Origin: Clostridia bacterium
GTDB taxonomy: Bacteria > Bacillota > Clostridia > TANB77 > CAG-508
DNA length: 64,000 nt
Direction of reading: 5' to 3'
NCBI GenBank assembly: GCA_017528375.1
Contig: JAFXOY010000149.1
Span: 1 to 64,000 of the forward strand
Program-made: the position numbers and the translations under genes
Part shown: piece by piece, positions 1 through 8,016 of the stretch
How the letters are laid out: each line of letters begins with the position of its first letter
Position numbering within the stretch: the first letter of the stretch is position 1
The notes under the pieces: model-generated
Seen by the model: the letters and a program-made list of their open reading frames with translations, nothing else
What the model was told of the DNA's origin: nothing
Database searches by the model: none

Positions 1-615
1 GAATTTGATTTCCAATTAAACAAAATGAGTGTAAGTGGTGCATTATTTGATATGGTTAAATTATTAGATGTATCAAAAAATGTAATTTCTAAATACTCAG
101 CTGAAAGAGTTTACGATGAAGCGGTTGCTTGGGCTAATGAATTTGACAGTGAACTTGCTGAAATGTTATCAGCTGACAAAGATTATTCATTAAGAGTTCT
201 TGGAATTGAAAGAGGAAATGCTAAACCAAGAAAAGATTTATCAAAATGGTCTGAATTAAAACATACTATTTCATATATGTATAATGACAAATTTGATAAA
301 ACTGCTGAATTTGAATATGCAAAAATATCAGATAAAGCTGAAATATCAAAAATCACAAAACTATATGTAGAAAAATATTTCGACATTAATGATGATAAAC
401 AAACATGGTTTGACAAAATGAAGGATTTAGCTGAAGAAGTTGGTTTCGCAAGAGAAGTAAAAGAATTTAAAGCAAATCCAGAAAATTGGCCAGGACATGT
501 TGGAGATATAAGTACGGTAATTCGTGTTACTTTAACTGGAAGACAAAATACTCCTGACTTGTATGAAATTATGCAAGTTTTAGGTAAAGAAACAGTGGCT
601 GAAAGATTAAGTTAA
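1..615 (+). CDS. gltX: Glutamyl-tRNA synthetase, C-terminal part (5' end outside window)
   Basis: The reading frame is open from base 1 and ends at TAA 613-615, giving about 204 residues of the C-terminal half of GluRS. The start EFDFQLNKMS resembles the segment after the catalytic domain (KMS with a Ser). The end, with WPGHVGDIS and LTGRQNTPDLYEIMQVLG, is the conserved anticodon-binding domain of bacterial and clostridial GluRS. The enzyme charges tRNA-Glu in the cytoplasm. The HIGH motif and the 5' end are not in the window. Family assignment is by recognisable motifs; discrimination between Glu- and Gln-type enzymes cannot be made from this part alone. Confidence 0.85.
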   Translation, partial: EFDFQLNKMSVSGALFDMVKLLDVSKNVISKYSAERVYDEAVAWANEFDSELAEMLSADKDYSLRVLGIERGNAKPRKDLSKWSELKHTISYMYNDKFDKTAEFEYAKISDKAEISKITKLYVEKYFDINDDKQTWFDKMKDLAEEVGFAREVKEFKANPENWPGHVGDISTVIRVTLTGRQNTPDLYEIMQVLGKETVAERLS

Positions 616-620
616 TTTTA

Positions 621-672
621 AATTGGGGACGGAGAATATTTTAAAAATTTAAAAAAATCTCCGTCCCCAATT
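621..672. repeat. GGGGACGG palindrome, copy 1
   Basis: A 15-bp perfect inverted repeat: AATTGGGGACGGAGA at 621-635 and its complement at 658-672, around 22 nt of A/T-rich spacer. It starts a few bases after the gltX stop. The same GGGACGG core recurs at 4397, 4435, 11633, 11671, 12964 and 36193, so it belongs to a dispersed palindrome family. As RNA it would form a strong hairpin, but no T-run follows it. Confidence 0.85.
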
Positions 673-706
673 CAAACCCAATTCAAAAGAAAGAGATGTG
701 ATTAAA

Positions 707-895
707 ATGGAATATAATATAGGTGATATAGTTAGAACTAAAAAACAACATCCATGTGGAAGTAAATTATGGGAGATAACACGTGTAGGAGTTGATTTTA
801 AATTAAAATGTCAAGGATGTGGACACGTAGTTATGATTGAAAGACAAAAAGCTTTGAAGATGATAACTAAGAAAATAGAACAAGAAGAAAAATGA
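707..895 (+). CDS. DUF951 family small protein
   Basis: A protein of 62 residues beginning MEYNIGDIVRTKKQHPCGS, with WEITRVG and CQGCGHVVMIER. This matches the DUF951 family, short beta-rich proteins of about 60-70 residues in Firmicutes with a conserved HPCG and a CxxCG pair that may bind metal. A GTG at 698 is in frame, but ATG 707 fits the family N-terminus and the GAGATGTGA-like ribosome site just before it. It follows gltX after the palindrome and ends in a hairpin terminator. The biochemical function is unknown. Confidence 0.8.
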   Translation: MEYNIGDIVRTKKQHPCGSKLWEITRVGVDFKLKCQGCGHVVMIERQKALKMITKKIEQEEK

Positions 896-907
896 GAATA
901 AAAAAGA

Positions 908-935
908 CTGGAACTGCAAAGTTCCAGCCTTTATT
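908..935. terminator. Bidirectional rho-independent terminator
   Basis: CTGGAACT (908-915) and AGTTCCAG (920-927) form an 8-bp stem with loop GCAA. It is flanked by A-runs on the left and T-rich sequence on the right, so it can terminate DUF951 on the plus strand and the convergent small gene on the minus strand. Confidence 0.8.
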
Positions 936-951
936 TTAGGTTCCTTAAGCC

Positions 952-1167
952 TTAGTCCGAGTGACGACGTCCGCCAAGTTTTCTTATGAAATCTTCAACT
1001 CCGAGGCGGAATAACATGGACTTATGCTCAGGAACGAATAACGTTCTTTCAGTTGCATAAGCTTTCATTCCGTCAAAGTGCTCGTTTACTGCAGCTTCTG
1101 CAGCAATTGCTGCTGCTTTGTTTTTAAAGCAGAAAGGGATAGGTGCATTAAACTTAGATGTGGACAT
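952..1167 (-). CDS. Hypothetical small protein, 71 aa
   Basis: A 71-residue protein starting MSTSKFNAPIPFCFKNKAAA, with an Ala-rich helix and a basic end (RKLGGRRHSD). No family is recognised. It is very likely real: AGGAGGG precedes the ATG, a consensus promoter (TTGACT-17-TATAAT) lies at 1222-1250, and the gene ends in a shared terminator. It uses more GC-rich codons (GCG, CCG, CGG) than its neighbours, which hints at acquisition or unusual expression. No transmembrane segment is seen. Confidence 0.7.
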   Translation of the reverse strand: MSTSKFNAPIPFCFKNKAAAIAAEAAVNEHFDGMKAYATERTLFVPEHKSMLFRLGVEDFIRKLGGRRHSD

Positions 1168-1192
1168 AGAGGAACCCTCCTAAAAATAAATT

Positions 1193-1212
1193 TACCATCT
1201 CTTGAGATGGTA
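1193..1212. promoter_or_regulatory. 20-bp palindrome in the 5' leader of the 952-1167 gene
   Basis: TACCATCTC-TT-GAGATGGTA is a perfect 9-bp inverted repeat lying between the minus-strand promoter (1222-1250) and the ribosome binding site. It could be a repressor operator just downstream of the transcription start or a small RNA hairpin. Confidence 0.6.
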
Positions 1213-1221
1213 TGTATTAGC

Positions 1222-1250
1222 ATTATAGCACGTTCTACTGAATTAGTCAA
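1222..1250 (-). promoter_or_regulatory. Sigma-A promoter for the 952-1167 gene
   Basis: Read on the minus strand: -35 TTGACT (1245-1250), 17-bp spacer, -10 TATAAT (1222-1227). Confidence 0.8.
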
Positions 1251-1325
1251 CTTTTTTGATAAAAATATACATTTTTCGCAATGCTTGTGCATATTGTATT
1301 AATATGTTTTGTATTAAAATAAAAA

Positions 1326-1670
1326 CTATTTTGGAGAAAATAATTCTTCAAACTCATTCCAATTTATAAGCTTTATGCTAGAGAATTCATTAGTTAAATT
1401 TTCAATAATTTTTTTCGTATTATCAATGGAGTTTAAATCTAAAACAATAATATTTTCAATATAATCTTCTTTTCCATATAATAATCTAAAATTTAAAGAA
1501 CGTAAAAATCCTTCAATTTTATCTTCTTGATTCTTGACAGTTACTATTATATTAATACCGTCTGTTTTAATTTTGTTACAAGAATGAATATAAAAAAGAG
1601 TTTTAATTATTTCTATAATTCCATATAAAGCACAAATCCATAAAACACAATTAATAATAAAATCTTTCAT
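1326..1670 (-). CDS. Small membrane-anchored GT-A-like protein
   Basis: A 114-residue protein. Residues about 5-28 form a hydrophobic helix. Residues about 38-95 look like the first beta-alpha-beta unit of a GT-A glycosyltransferase: INIIVTVKNQEDKIEGFLRSL and IIVLDLNSIDNTKKII resemble the usual IIVPxYNE and IIVVDDGSTDNT blocks. The acidic DDGS is changed to DLNS, and the catalytic remainder is absent. A ribosome site AGAGGTG precedes the ATG, so it seems a complete short gene rather than a fragment. It may be a stand-alone GT-A-like binding module or a decayed enzyme; function unknown. Confidence 0.6.
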   Translation of the reverse strand: MKDFIINCVLWICALYGIIEIIKTLFYIHSCNKIKTDGINIIVTVKNQEDKIEGFLRSLNFRLLYGKEDYIENIIVLDLNSIDNTKKIIENLTNEFSSIKLINWNEFEELFSPK

Positions 1671-1724
1671 AAGGTAAACACCTCTTTAATATATAATATG
1701 AAAATTTTTTTGTTTTGTGAAAAA

Positions 1725-1752
1725 AAGAAAAAGACTTGAATTCCTCAAGCCT
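1725..1752 (-). terminator. Terminator after the 1787-1987 gene
   Basis: On the minus strand AGGCTTGA pairs with TCAAGTCT (8 bp including one G-U, 5-nt loop; 1732-1752) and is followed by TTTTTCTTTTTTT. Confidence 0.7.
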
Positions 1753-1786
1753 TAAACACAAATTAAAACATATTAATGTTAGTCGA

Positions 1787-1987
1787 TTACTTCATTAGCT
1801 TGCCGCCCCTCTTTTCAATGATAGCTATGACTTTAGTGTCAAAACTCCATGAATCACTAATCTCAACAGAGAGAATGAGAGAAGTGTTATCAGACATAAT
1901 GCAAAGATGAGGGTACATTCTGTTTAAATCGTTTTTTGATATAACTAAGCTGTCAATATCGTCGAATTTAAACCGTAGCATATCCAT
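1787..1987 (-). CDS. Hypothetical small protein, 66 aa
   Basis: A soluble 66-residue protein, MDMLRFKFDDIDSLVISKND..., with a mixed alpha/beta look and a basic end KRGGKLMK. No family is recognised. AAGGAGG stands before the ATG and a terminator lies just after the gene, so it is probably a single-gene unit. It divides off from recD2, which starts 147 bases away on the other strand. Confidence 0.65.
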   Translation of the reverse strand: MDMLRFKFDDIDSLVISKNDLNRMYPHLCIMSDNTSLILSVEISDSWSFDTKVIAIIEKRGGKLMK

Positions 1988-2133
1988 AAAATAACGGCCT
2001 CCTTATAAAAAAATTTGTAATAATAATTTATCACAAATTTATAAGAAATGCAAGAATTTGTAATAGACTTTTTCTATTAACTGTGATAAACTGAATTTAC
2101 AAAATTAATTAACAAAAGGAGCAAAAAAAGCAG

Positions 2134-4381
2134 GTGGAACTTAAAGGCGAGATTAAAGAAATTATTTTTCAAAATGAAATAAATAGTTACACAATTGCAG
2201 TAATGGAAACTGAGTTTGAAGAACTTACAGTTGTTGGGTATTTACCATTCATAACATTAGGCGATTCGTTGAAGCTAGAAGGCAAATATGTTGAACATCC
2301 AGAGTATGGAAGGCAATTTAAAATAGAAACATTTGAAAAAATAATGCCAGAAACGTTAGATAGCTTAGAAAGATATTTAGGCAATGGAACTATAAAGGGA
2401 GTAGGTCCTGCAACAGCTAAAAGAATTGTAGATTACTTTGGTGATGAAACATTATATGTTCTAAAATTCGAACCCGAAAAGCTTGGAAATGTAAAAGGTA
2501 TTACTAGAAGTAAAGGAATTGAAATTGCAACTCAGTTCAATGAAAACTGGGAGTTATGGCAAATTGTAGGTTTCTTAGAAAAGTTTGGAATAGGTGTTCA
2601 AAATGCAAAAAATGTTTATAAAGCATTAGGAGTTAATGCAATAGAAGAAATTGAGGCAAATCCATATATTCTAATAGATGTAGCTAATAATGTTGACTTT
2701 AAGTTAATAGACAAAATGGCGCTAGAAATGGGAGTTGCACTAAATAATGAAAAAAGAATTAGAAGTGGAATTAAATATGCGTTAATAAGGGCTACATATA
2801 ACGGTCATTGTGCAGTAACTGTGGATAACTTATATAATTTTGTCAGAAATTTGCTAAATGTAGATAATGAAGATATAGAAAATGCAATTATAAATATGAA
2901 GGCCAAGCAAGAAATATATATAGAGGAAAGAGATGGAGATAACTGGATATATTTATATTATTATTTTGAAGTCGAAGAAAATATAGCAGGAAAGTTATTG
3001 ACACTAGATAAAGCTAAAAATATGAAAAAAATCTCTCATCTTAGTAAAGAGATAAAAGAAATAGAAAAGAAAACAAATATATTTTTATCTGAAAAACAAA
3101 AGGAAGCAATAGAAGCGGTAAACAACAATAATGTGTGTATAATTACAGGTGGTCCTGGAACAGGAAAAACAACAATTATAAAAACAATTATAGAATTATA
3201 TAAAAAGCACAAAAAGAAAGCTGTTTTATGTGCTCCAACAGGAAGAGCAGCTAAAAGAATGACTGAAACAACCGGAGAAGAAGCTAAAACATTACATAGG
3301 CTATTAGAAATTGGAAAAATAGAAGATGAAGGTAATTTTCCAAATGTAAATTTTGACATAGCGCCTTTAGATGCTGATGTTGTAATAATAGATGAAATGT
3401 CAATGGTTGATGTTTTTTTAATGAACTATTTGGTAAAAGCATTATATCAAGGAACAAAGCTAATATTAGTAGGGGATGTTGATCAATTACCATCAGTTGG
3501 TCCGGGAAATGTTTTAGAGGATCTAATAAATTCAAAGCAAATAACAACAATAACTTTAAATAAAATATTTAGACAAGCAGCTAAAAGCAAAATAATTCTA
3601 AATTCCCACAGAATTAACAATGGAGAATCATTCATAAAAAAAGAAGAATCTGATGATGAATTAAAAGAAGATTTCTTTTTTATAAAAGAAACAAATCAAG
3701 AAAAAATATTAGAACAAGTAATTTCATTATGTAATGGAAGATTAAAGAAAATGGGAGATTACGACTTCTTTAAAAATATTCAAGTAATCACACCAACCAA
3801 AAAAGGATTATTAGGAACAAAGGATTTAAACAGAGCATTACAAGAAAAATTGAATCCTCAAAGTGATAAGAAAGCTGAGAAAAATGTTTTGGGGACTATT
3901 TTCAGAGTCGGAGACAAAATAATGCAGGTCAAAAATAATTATGATATATACTGGGAGAAAAAAGGAAAGTCTGCAGAAGATGGCATTTCTGAAAATGGAA
4001 CAGGGGTATTTAATGGAGAACTTGGAATAATCGAAAAAATAGACGATTTAGAAAAACAAATTAAAGTAAAATTTGATGATGATAAAATTGTTTGGTATCA
4101 ATATGCAGAGCTAGATCAGTTGGAGCATGCATATGCCATAACAGTACATAAAGCACAACGGAAGTGAATTTGACGTTGTAATAATACCAATTTCACCTTC
4201 AGCACCAATGCTTTTAACTAGAAATTTGTTATATACAGGAATGACAAGAGCAAAAAAGATGCTTATAATGGTTGGTTATTCAAGCGTAATTGAGTTTATG
4301 GTTGGAAACACTGATTGCAAAAAACGTAATACAGGGTTAGAGTTTAAGCTTAAGAACTGGAAAGATAATAGATTTTTTTAA
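2134..4381 (+). pseudogene. recD2: RecD2 (RecD/TraA-type) DNA helicase, +1 frameshift near the C-terminus
   Basis: RecD2 is a 5'-3' SF1B helicase of DNA repair and recombination. The GTG start gives MELKGEIKEIIFQNE, the usual OB-like N-terminus. HhH repeats follow (NVKGITRSKG, GVGPATAKRI). Walker A GGPGTGKTT lies near residue 340 and Walker B IIDEMSMVD near 418. The frame breaks at 4159: after AITVHKAQ an extra C converts the expected GSEFDVV into RK-stop. Reading on from 4160 gives GSEFDVVIIPISPSAP and LLYTGMTRAKKM (motifs V and VI), ending at TAA 4379-4381, about 748 residues in all, the normal family length. As written, the protein would lack motif VI and be inactive. A sequencing error is as likely as a real mutation. 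AAAGGAG precedes the GTG by a rather long gap. Confidence 0.85.
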
Positions 4382-4386
4382 GGAAA

Positions 4387-4443
4387 TGACACAAATGGGG
4401 ACGGACTCATTTTGTGTCATTTTTGACACATTTGGGGACGGAG
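4387..4443. repeat. GGGGACGG palindrome cluster, copy 2
   Basis: TGACACAAA (4387-4395) pairs with TTTGTGTCA (4411-4419) around TGGGGACGGACTCAT. Directly after comes TGACACATTTGGGGACGGAG (4424-4443), a second partial unit. The block starts 5 bases after the recD2 stop. Its TGACACAA and ACTCATTTTGTGTCA parts are almost identical to those after gap at 11621. Confidence 0.8.
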
Positions 4444-4483
4444 ATGAAAGGGGTATTTGTCGAAATAACTCAAACGTTTATGC

Positions 4484-4512
4484 TTGAAAATTTGATAATT
4501 GCATTGTATAAT
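4484..4512 (+). promoter_or_regulatory. Sigma-A promoter for comF
   Basis: TTGAAA (4484-4489), 17-bp spacer, TATAAT (4507-4512), 90 bases before the comF start. Confidence 0.7.
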
Positions 4513-4602
4513 TTTTTTGAAAATTATATTATTTTTTGTTTCAAAAATTATAAATTTAGAAAAGTTTAATTCGAAAATCATTTTCAAAAAAGGAAAAGTC
4601 TT

Positions 4603-5274
4603 ATGTCAGAAATTACTATTCTCACCCAAATTATTAATCTAATATATCCACCTGTATGCGGTTTTTGTAGTCAAATAAATAATACGTTTCTATGTCAACA
4701 ATGTGATAACAAGTTTATGCAAATAAAAACTGCCACATTTGACAATTATCAAAATGTCCCAGTTTTTTTTGATGAGCATTTTTATTTGTTTAAATATAAA
4801 AAAGATATACGCCAAAATATTATCAAATATAAATTTGATGAAAAGTCATATTTATATAAAAGTTTTAGCGAGCTGTTTATTAGAGATGAGCAGTTCACTA
4901 ATCGATTTATAGAAAATTATGACATAATTATTCCAGTGCCAATTCATAAAAACAGGCTCAAATCTAGAGGATATAATCAAAGTGAACTTATTGCGAAAGA
5001 TATTGCCAAAAGATGCGGTAAGGATTATTGCAAAGATGTATTAATTAAAAAAAATAACATAGTAGCGCAAAGCAGTTTGGATGACAAATTAGATAGAATA
5101 AGAAATATTAAAAATGCTTTTGTATGTGGAAAAAATGCAGAATTAGTAAAAGGTAAGAAGGTTGCCCTTTTTGATGATGTTTTTACAACAGGAGCAACAG
5201 TTAATGAATGTGCTAAGGTGTTGAAAGAGAATGGTGCGAGTTTTGTTGGAGTTTTTACAATAGCAAAGTCATAA
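4603..5274 (+). CDS. comF: ComF family phosphoribosyltransferase-like protein
   Basis: A 223-residue protein with an N-terminal zinc ribbon (PPVCGFC...FLCQQC, residues about 18-35) and a C-terminal PRTase domain. The PRPP-binding loop is VALFDDVFTTGATVNECAKVL near residues 187-207, and RGYNQSELIAKDIA is the other family signature. In Bacillus, ComFC is needed for uptake of transforming DNA; ComF-like proteins are also widespread outside competence loci, and the exact reaction is not settled. Its own promoter lies at 4484-4512. AAAAGGAAAAG precedes the ATG. The window also contains dprA, nth and recD2, but they are not adjacent. Confidence 0.88.
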   Translation: MSEITILTQIINLIYPPVCGFCSQINNTFLCQQCDNKFMQIKTATFDNYQNVPVFFDEHFYLFKYKKDIRQNIIKYKFDEKSYLYKSFSELFIRDEQFTNRFIENYDIIIPVPIHKNRLKSRGYNQSELIAKDIAKRCGKDYCKDVLIKKNNIVAQSSLDDKLDRIRNIKNAFVCGKNAELVKGKKVALFDDVFTTGATVNECAKVLKENGASFVGVFTIAKS

Positions 5275-5336
5275 ATTGTCCAACCACGTCCAAAAAAAGT
5301 GTCAATTTAAAATTTCAAAAAAAATTCGACAAAATA

Positions 5337-5365
5337 TTGCATAAAAATACACGTACTGATATAAT
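5337..5365 (+). promoter_or_regulatory. Sigma-A promoter for tdk
   Basis: TTGCAT (5337-5342), 17-bp spacer, TATAAT (5360-5365). Confidence 0.75.
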
Positions 5366-5412
5366 AAAAATTGAACGCAAAATATTTTTTACAAAGGGGA
5401 AAAAGAGAAAAA

Positions 5413-5967
5413 ATGGGAGATATAAACGTATATACAGGGCCTATGAAATGCGGGAAAAGTCACGTTATACTACAAGAGGCAAAAAGACAATTAATTGCAG
5501 GTAAAACCATACAGATTTTTAAACCTGGTATAGATAATAGATTTTCAGAAGATTATGTACAAGATAGAAATGGAAATAAATTAAAAGCTGTGAATATAAA
5601 TAATATAGATGAAATAAAAGATTATGATGCAGATGTCTATATAATAGATGAATTTCAATTTTTAAACGGAGATGTTAAAGTTATAGAGGATTTAGCACAA
5701 GAAGGAAAAAAATTCTTTATTGCTGGTTTGAATCTTACTTCAGAAAAGAAACCTTTTGGCAAAATGGGCGATTTACTATGTGTTTCTGATCATGTTACAA
5801 CAATGACATCAATTTGTGAAATTTGTAAAAGAGATAATGCAATTTTTAGTTTTTACAAAGGTGATAACAAATCTGGAGACATAGAAATAGGTGATGCTGA
5901 ATATGTTCCAGTATGCAGAGAATGTTATAATGAAATGGTTAATAAATTCAAAGAATTAAAGCAATAA
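5413..5967 (+). CDS. tdk: Thymidine kinase
   Basis: A 184-residue protein of the type II thymidine kinase family, which phosphorylates thymidine with ATP for salvage. The P-loop GPMKCGKS lies at residues about 8-15 (the usual form is GPMFSGKS, so the FS is KC here). Walker B is VYIIDEFQF near residue 78. The lasso region has the zinc ligands CEICKRD and CRECYNE. A TTG at 5371 extends the frame, but it lies only a few bases from the -10 box at 5360-5365. ATG 5413, after AAAGGGG, gives the family N-terminus. Salvage of dT here coexists with a ThyX-like gene at 35032. Confidence 0.88.
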   Translation: MGDINVYTGPMKCGKSHVILQEAKRQLIAGKTIQIFKPGIDNRFSEDYVQDRNGNKLKAVNINNIDEIKDYDADVYIIDEFQFLNGDVKVIEDLAQEGKKFFIAGLNLTSEKKPFGKMGDLLCVSDHVTTMTSICEICKRDNAIFSFYKGDNKSGDIEIGDAEYVPVCRECYNEMVNKFKELKQ

Positions 5968-6015
5968 AATAATTTCTCTTAATGAAATAAGTTGGGAAAG
6001 GAAGGTTGCAAACGT

Positions 6016-6909
6016 ATGAAAAAATATTTAAAAATAGTTTCAAAAGTGATACTTGCTGTATCTATGATGTTTTGTTTATGCTTTGTTATGAGTGAAAACA
6101 AAAGTAACGCAGATGCGGGATATCACTCAAGTTATAGTGGAGGTTCTTCGCATTCGTCATCAAGCCATTCAAGTAGCTCAAGTCGTAGTTATTCGAGTGG
6201 ATCTAGTTATTCGAGCTACAGCTCTTCAGGTTCAAGTAGTTCAGAAGCAGGTTTTGTTGGAGTAATAATATGGATTGTAATTATGTTAGTAATTATATAT
6301 ATTACAACTAGAAGATCAAGACCATACACTATTCCAGATACAAAACTACAATCAAATGCCGAAGCTATTGCTAAATTAAAAGAACTAATACCAGGATTTG
6401 ATGAAAAACAATTCTTACAAGATGGTTATAAGATTTTCTTAGATGTAGAAGATGCATGGATGAATTTTGAATTAGACAAAGTTCACAATGTAATAACAGA
6501 TGAAATGTTCAATATGTATGAATCACAATTATCAAGTATGGAAATTAAAGGTGAACAAAACATCATGAATGGATTTAACTTGAAAGATTGTGCAATTACA
6601 AATTATATTAATCAAAATGATAATCTTGAAGTAGAAACTAAGTATATAATCGAATTCTATGATTACATTATTGATAAAGAATCTGGAAAAGTATTAAGAG
6701 GAAGCAAGTCAAGCAAGTTAAGAATGTATTACAACTTCACATTTATTATGAAAAATACAGACGAGAAAATAGATCATTGTCCAAACTGTGGTGCACCAGT
6801 TGAAGTAAATGCATCTGGAGTATGTCCATATTGTAACTCTAAGATTGTTGGAGAAAATACAAGTTGGGTAATGTCAAAAAAAGTTTGTACTAGACAAGTA
6901 AATTTGTAA
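6016..6909 (+). CDS. Secreted/membrane Tim44-like protein with C-terminal zinc ribbon
   Basis: A 297-residue protein. Residues 1-32 form a signal-type hydrophobic segment. Residues about 36-78 are a striking Ser/Gly/Tyr/His-rich linker. A transmembrane helix (VGVIIWIVIMLVIIYI) follows near residues 80-97. After it comes a Tim44-like/NTF2-fold domain (LKELIPGFDEKQFLQDGYKIF through NFTFIMK), then a zinc ribbon with CPNCGAP and CPYCNSKI. The ATG at 6016 follows GGAAAGGAAGG; an upstream TTG at 5992 is less likely. The neighbour at 6985 has the same Tim44-like plus zinc-ribbon plan without the membrane part. Tim44-like domains bind membranes or partners; the role here is unknown. Confidence 0.75.
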   Translation: MKKYLKIVSKVILAVSMMFCLCFVMSENKSNADAGYHSSYSGGSSHSSSSHSSSSSRSYSSGSSYSSYSSSGSSSSEAGFVGVIIWIVIMLVIIYITTRRSRPYTIPDTKLQSNAEAIAKLKELIPGFDEKQFLQDGYKIFLDVEDAWMNFELDKVHNVITDEMFNMYESQLSSMEIKGEQNIMNGFNLKDCAITNYINQNDNLEVETKYIIEFYDYIIDKESGKVLRGSKSSKLRMYYNFTFIMKNTDEKIDHCPNCGAPVEVNASGVCPYCNSKIVGENTSWVMSKKVCTRQVNL

Positions 6910-6918
6910 GATAAAAAA

Positions 6919-6942
6919 GAGGCAAGGTGTTGCCTCTTTTTT
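6919..6942 (+). terminator. Rho-independent terminator
   Basis: GAGGCAA (6919-6925) and TTGCCTC (6930-6936) with loop GGTG, then TTTTTT. It separates the two Tim44-like genes, so they are probably separate transcripts or partly read through. Confidence 0.85.
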
Positions 6943-6984
6943 GTAATTGTGATATGCTTTAAACAAGATTTGGAGGTAGAAAAT

Positions 6985-7560
6985 ATGAGTGAAGTTTTAA
7001 ATAGTTTATTTAATATGAACGAAGTTTTAAATCATTTATTGATAGAAGATAAAGATTTTTCAGAAGCTAAATTTAGAGCAAAGGTTGATAATGTATATAT
7101 TCAATTATATACAGCGGTTATGAAGCAAGATTTACAAAAAGTTAGACATTTTTTGTCTGATGAAGTTTTTGAAAAGTATGATAAAAAAGTTAAAGAATTG
7201 CAAGCAGCAAATCAAATTCAAGTTTATGATGAATTAAATGTTTCTAATACGGAGATATTAGGAATTGAAGAATTAGAAGATAGATTTGAAATTAGAGTTA
7301 AATTATTAACTAAATATTTAGATTATAGAATTGCTAAAGATACAAAGAAATTTATTAATGGAAATAAAGATGTAAGAACTGAAAAGTACGTTAATTTAAA
7401 ATTCTCAAAAATAAAAAACGCCAAATCATTAGGAGCAGCTCGTAAATGTACTGGTTGTGGAGCTAATATTGATTTGAACAAGAATGGAGTTTGCGAATAT
7501 TGTGGTAGTGTGTATGTTTTGAGGGATTATGATTGGGTTTTGGATGAGATTCAGGATTAA
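6985..7560 (+). CDS. Soluble Tim44-like protein with zinc ribbon
   Basis: A 191-residue paralogue of the gene at 6016. It has an NTF2/Tim44-like domain (YIQLYTAVMKQDLQKVRHFL, then VKLLTKYLDYRIAKDT) and a C-terminal zinc ribbon with CTGCGAN and CEYCGSVY. No signal peptide or membrane helix is seen, so it should be cytoplasmic. GGAGG precedes the ATG at 6985 (GATTTGGAGGTAGAAAAT). The pair may be a membrane form and a soluble form acting on the same partner; this is inference. Confidence 0.72.
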   Translation: MSEVLNSLFNMNEVLNHLLIEDKDFSEAKFRAKVDNVYIQLYTAVMKQDLQKVRHFLSDEVFEKYDKKVKELQAANQIQVYDELNVSNTEILGIEELEDRFEIRVKLLTKYLDYRIAKDTKKFINGNKDVRTEKYVNLKFSKIKNAKSLGAARKCTGCGANIDLNKNGVCEYCGSVYVLRDYDWVLDEIQD

Positions 7561-7589
7561 TCTAATAAATATGTTATAGGAGGTTTATC

Positions 7590-7889
7590 GTGGCAACGTC
7601 AAAAGAATATAAAGATTTTATATTAGAACAATTAAATGTATTAGATAATATAACTTGCAAACCAATGATGGGAGAGTTTTTATTATATTATAATAATGTT
7701 TTATTTGGAGGTATCTATGACGATAGATTACTGGTAAAAATAACTGAAACAAATAAAAAATATAATATGGAGGAACAAATTCCATACGAAAGTGCAAAGC
7801 CAATGTATTTAGTAGATGATGTAGATAATAAAGAACAATTAAAAGAGATTATAATTGAAACTTGTAAAGGTTTACCAATAAAAAAGTAA
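7590..7889 (+). CDS. TfoX N-terminal domain protein
   Basis: A 99-residue protein matching the TfoX/Sxy N-terminal domain: MATSKEYKDFILEQL, CKPMMGEFLLYYNNVLFGGI, YDDRLLVKIT and a C-terminal YLVDDVDNKEQLKEII. Stand-alone TfoX-N proteins are common in Firmicutes; unlike proteobacterial Sxy they lack the C-terminal domain and are not shown to control competence. GTG start at 7590 with ATAGGAGG upstream. It follows the Tim44-like gene by 29 bases and may be cotranscribed with it. Confidence 0.8.
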   Translation: MATSKEYKDFILEQLNVLDNITCKPMMGEFLLYYNNVLFGGIYDDRLLVKITETNKKYNMEEQIPYESAKPMYLVDDVDNKEQLKEIIIETCKGLPIKK

Positions 7890-7974
7890 ACAATAAATTA
7901 CAAGTTATGTAACTAACCATTAGTGTCTAGTTACTAAAAAACAAACAATTCGCTTTTTATGGGGTGTTAATTTT

Positions 7975-7999
7975 ATATTAATATTGTTAGTATTAATAT
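7975..7999. promoter_or_regulatory. Operator-like inverted repeat before the XRE gene
   Basis: ATATTAATA (7975-7983) and TATTAATAT (7991-7999) form a perfect 9-bp inverted repeat with a 7-bp centre, immediately before the AAAGGAG ribosome site. The position suits autorepression by the helix-turn-helix protein encoded just downstream. Confidence 0.6.
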
Positions 8000-8016
8000 G
8001 AAAGGAGTTCAAAATT

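Noticed and set aside
1078..1302. Frames on both strands across the promoter of the 952-1167 gene
   Set aside because: They overlap a well-supported promoter, palindrome and gene and have no ribosome site.
5371..5412. Upstream TTG start for thymidine kinase
   Set aside because: It lies 6 bases after the -10 box and adds residues absent from the family; ATG 5413 has AAAGGGG upstream.
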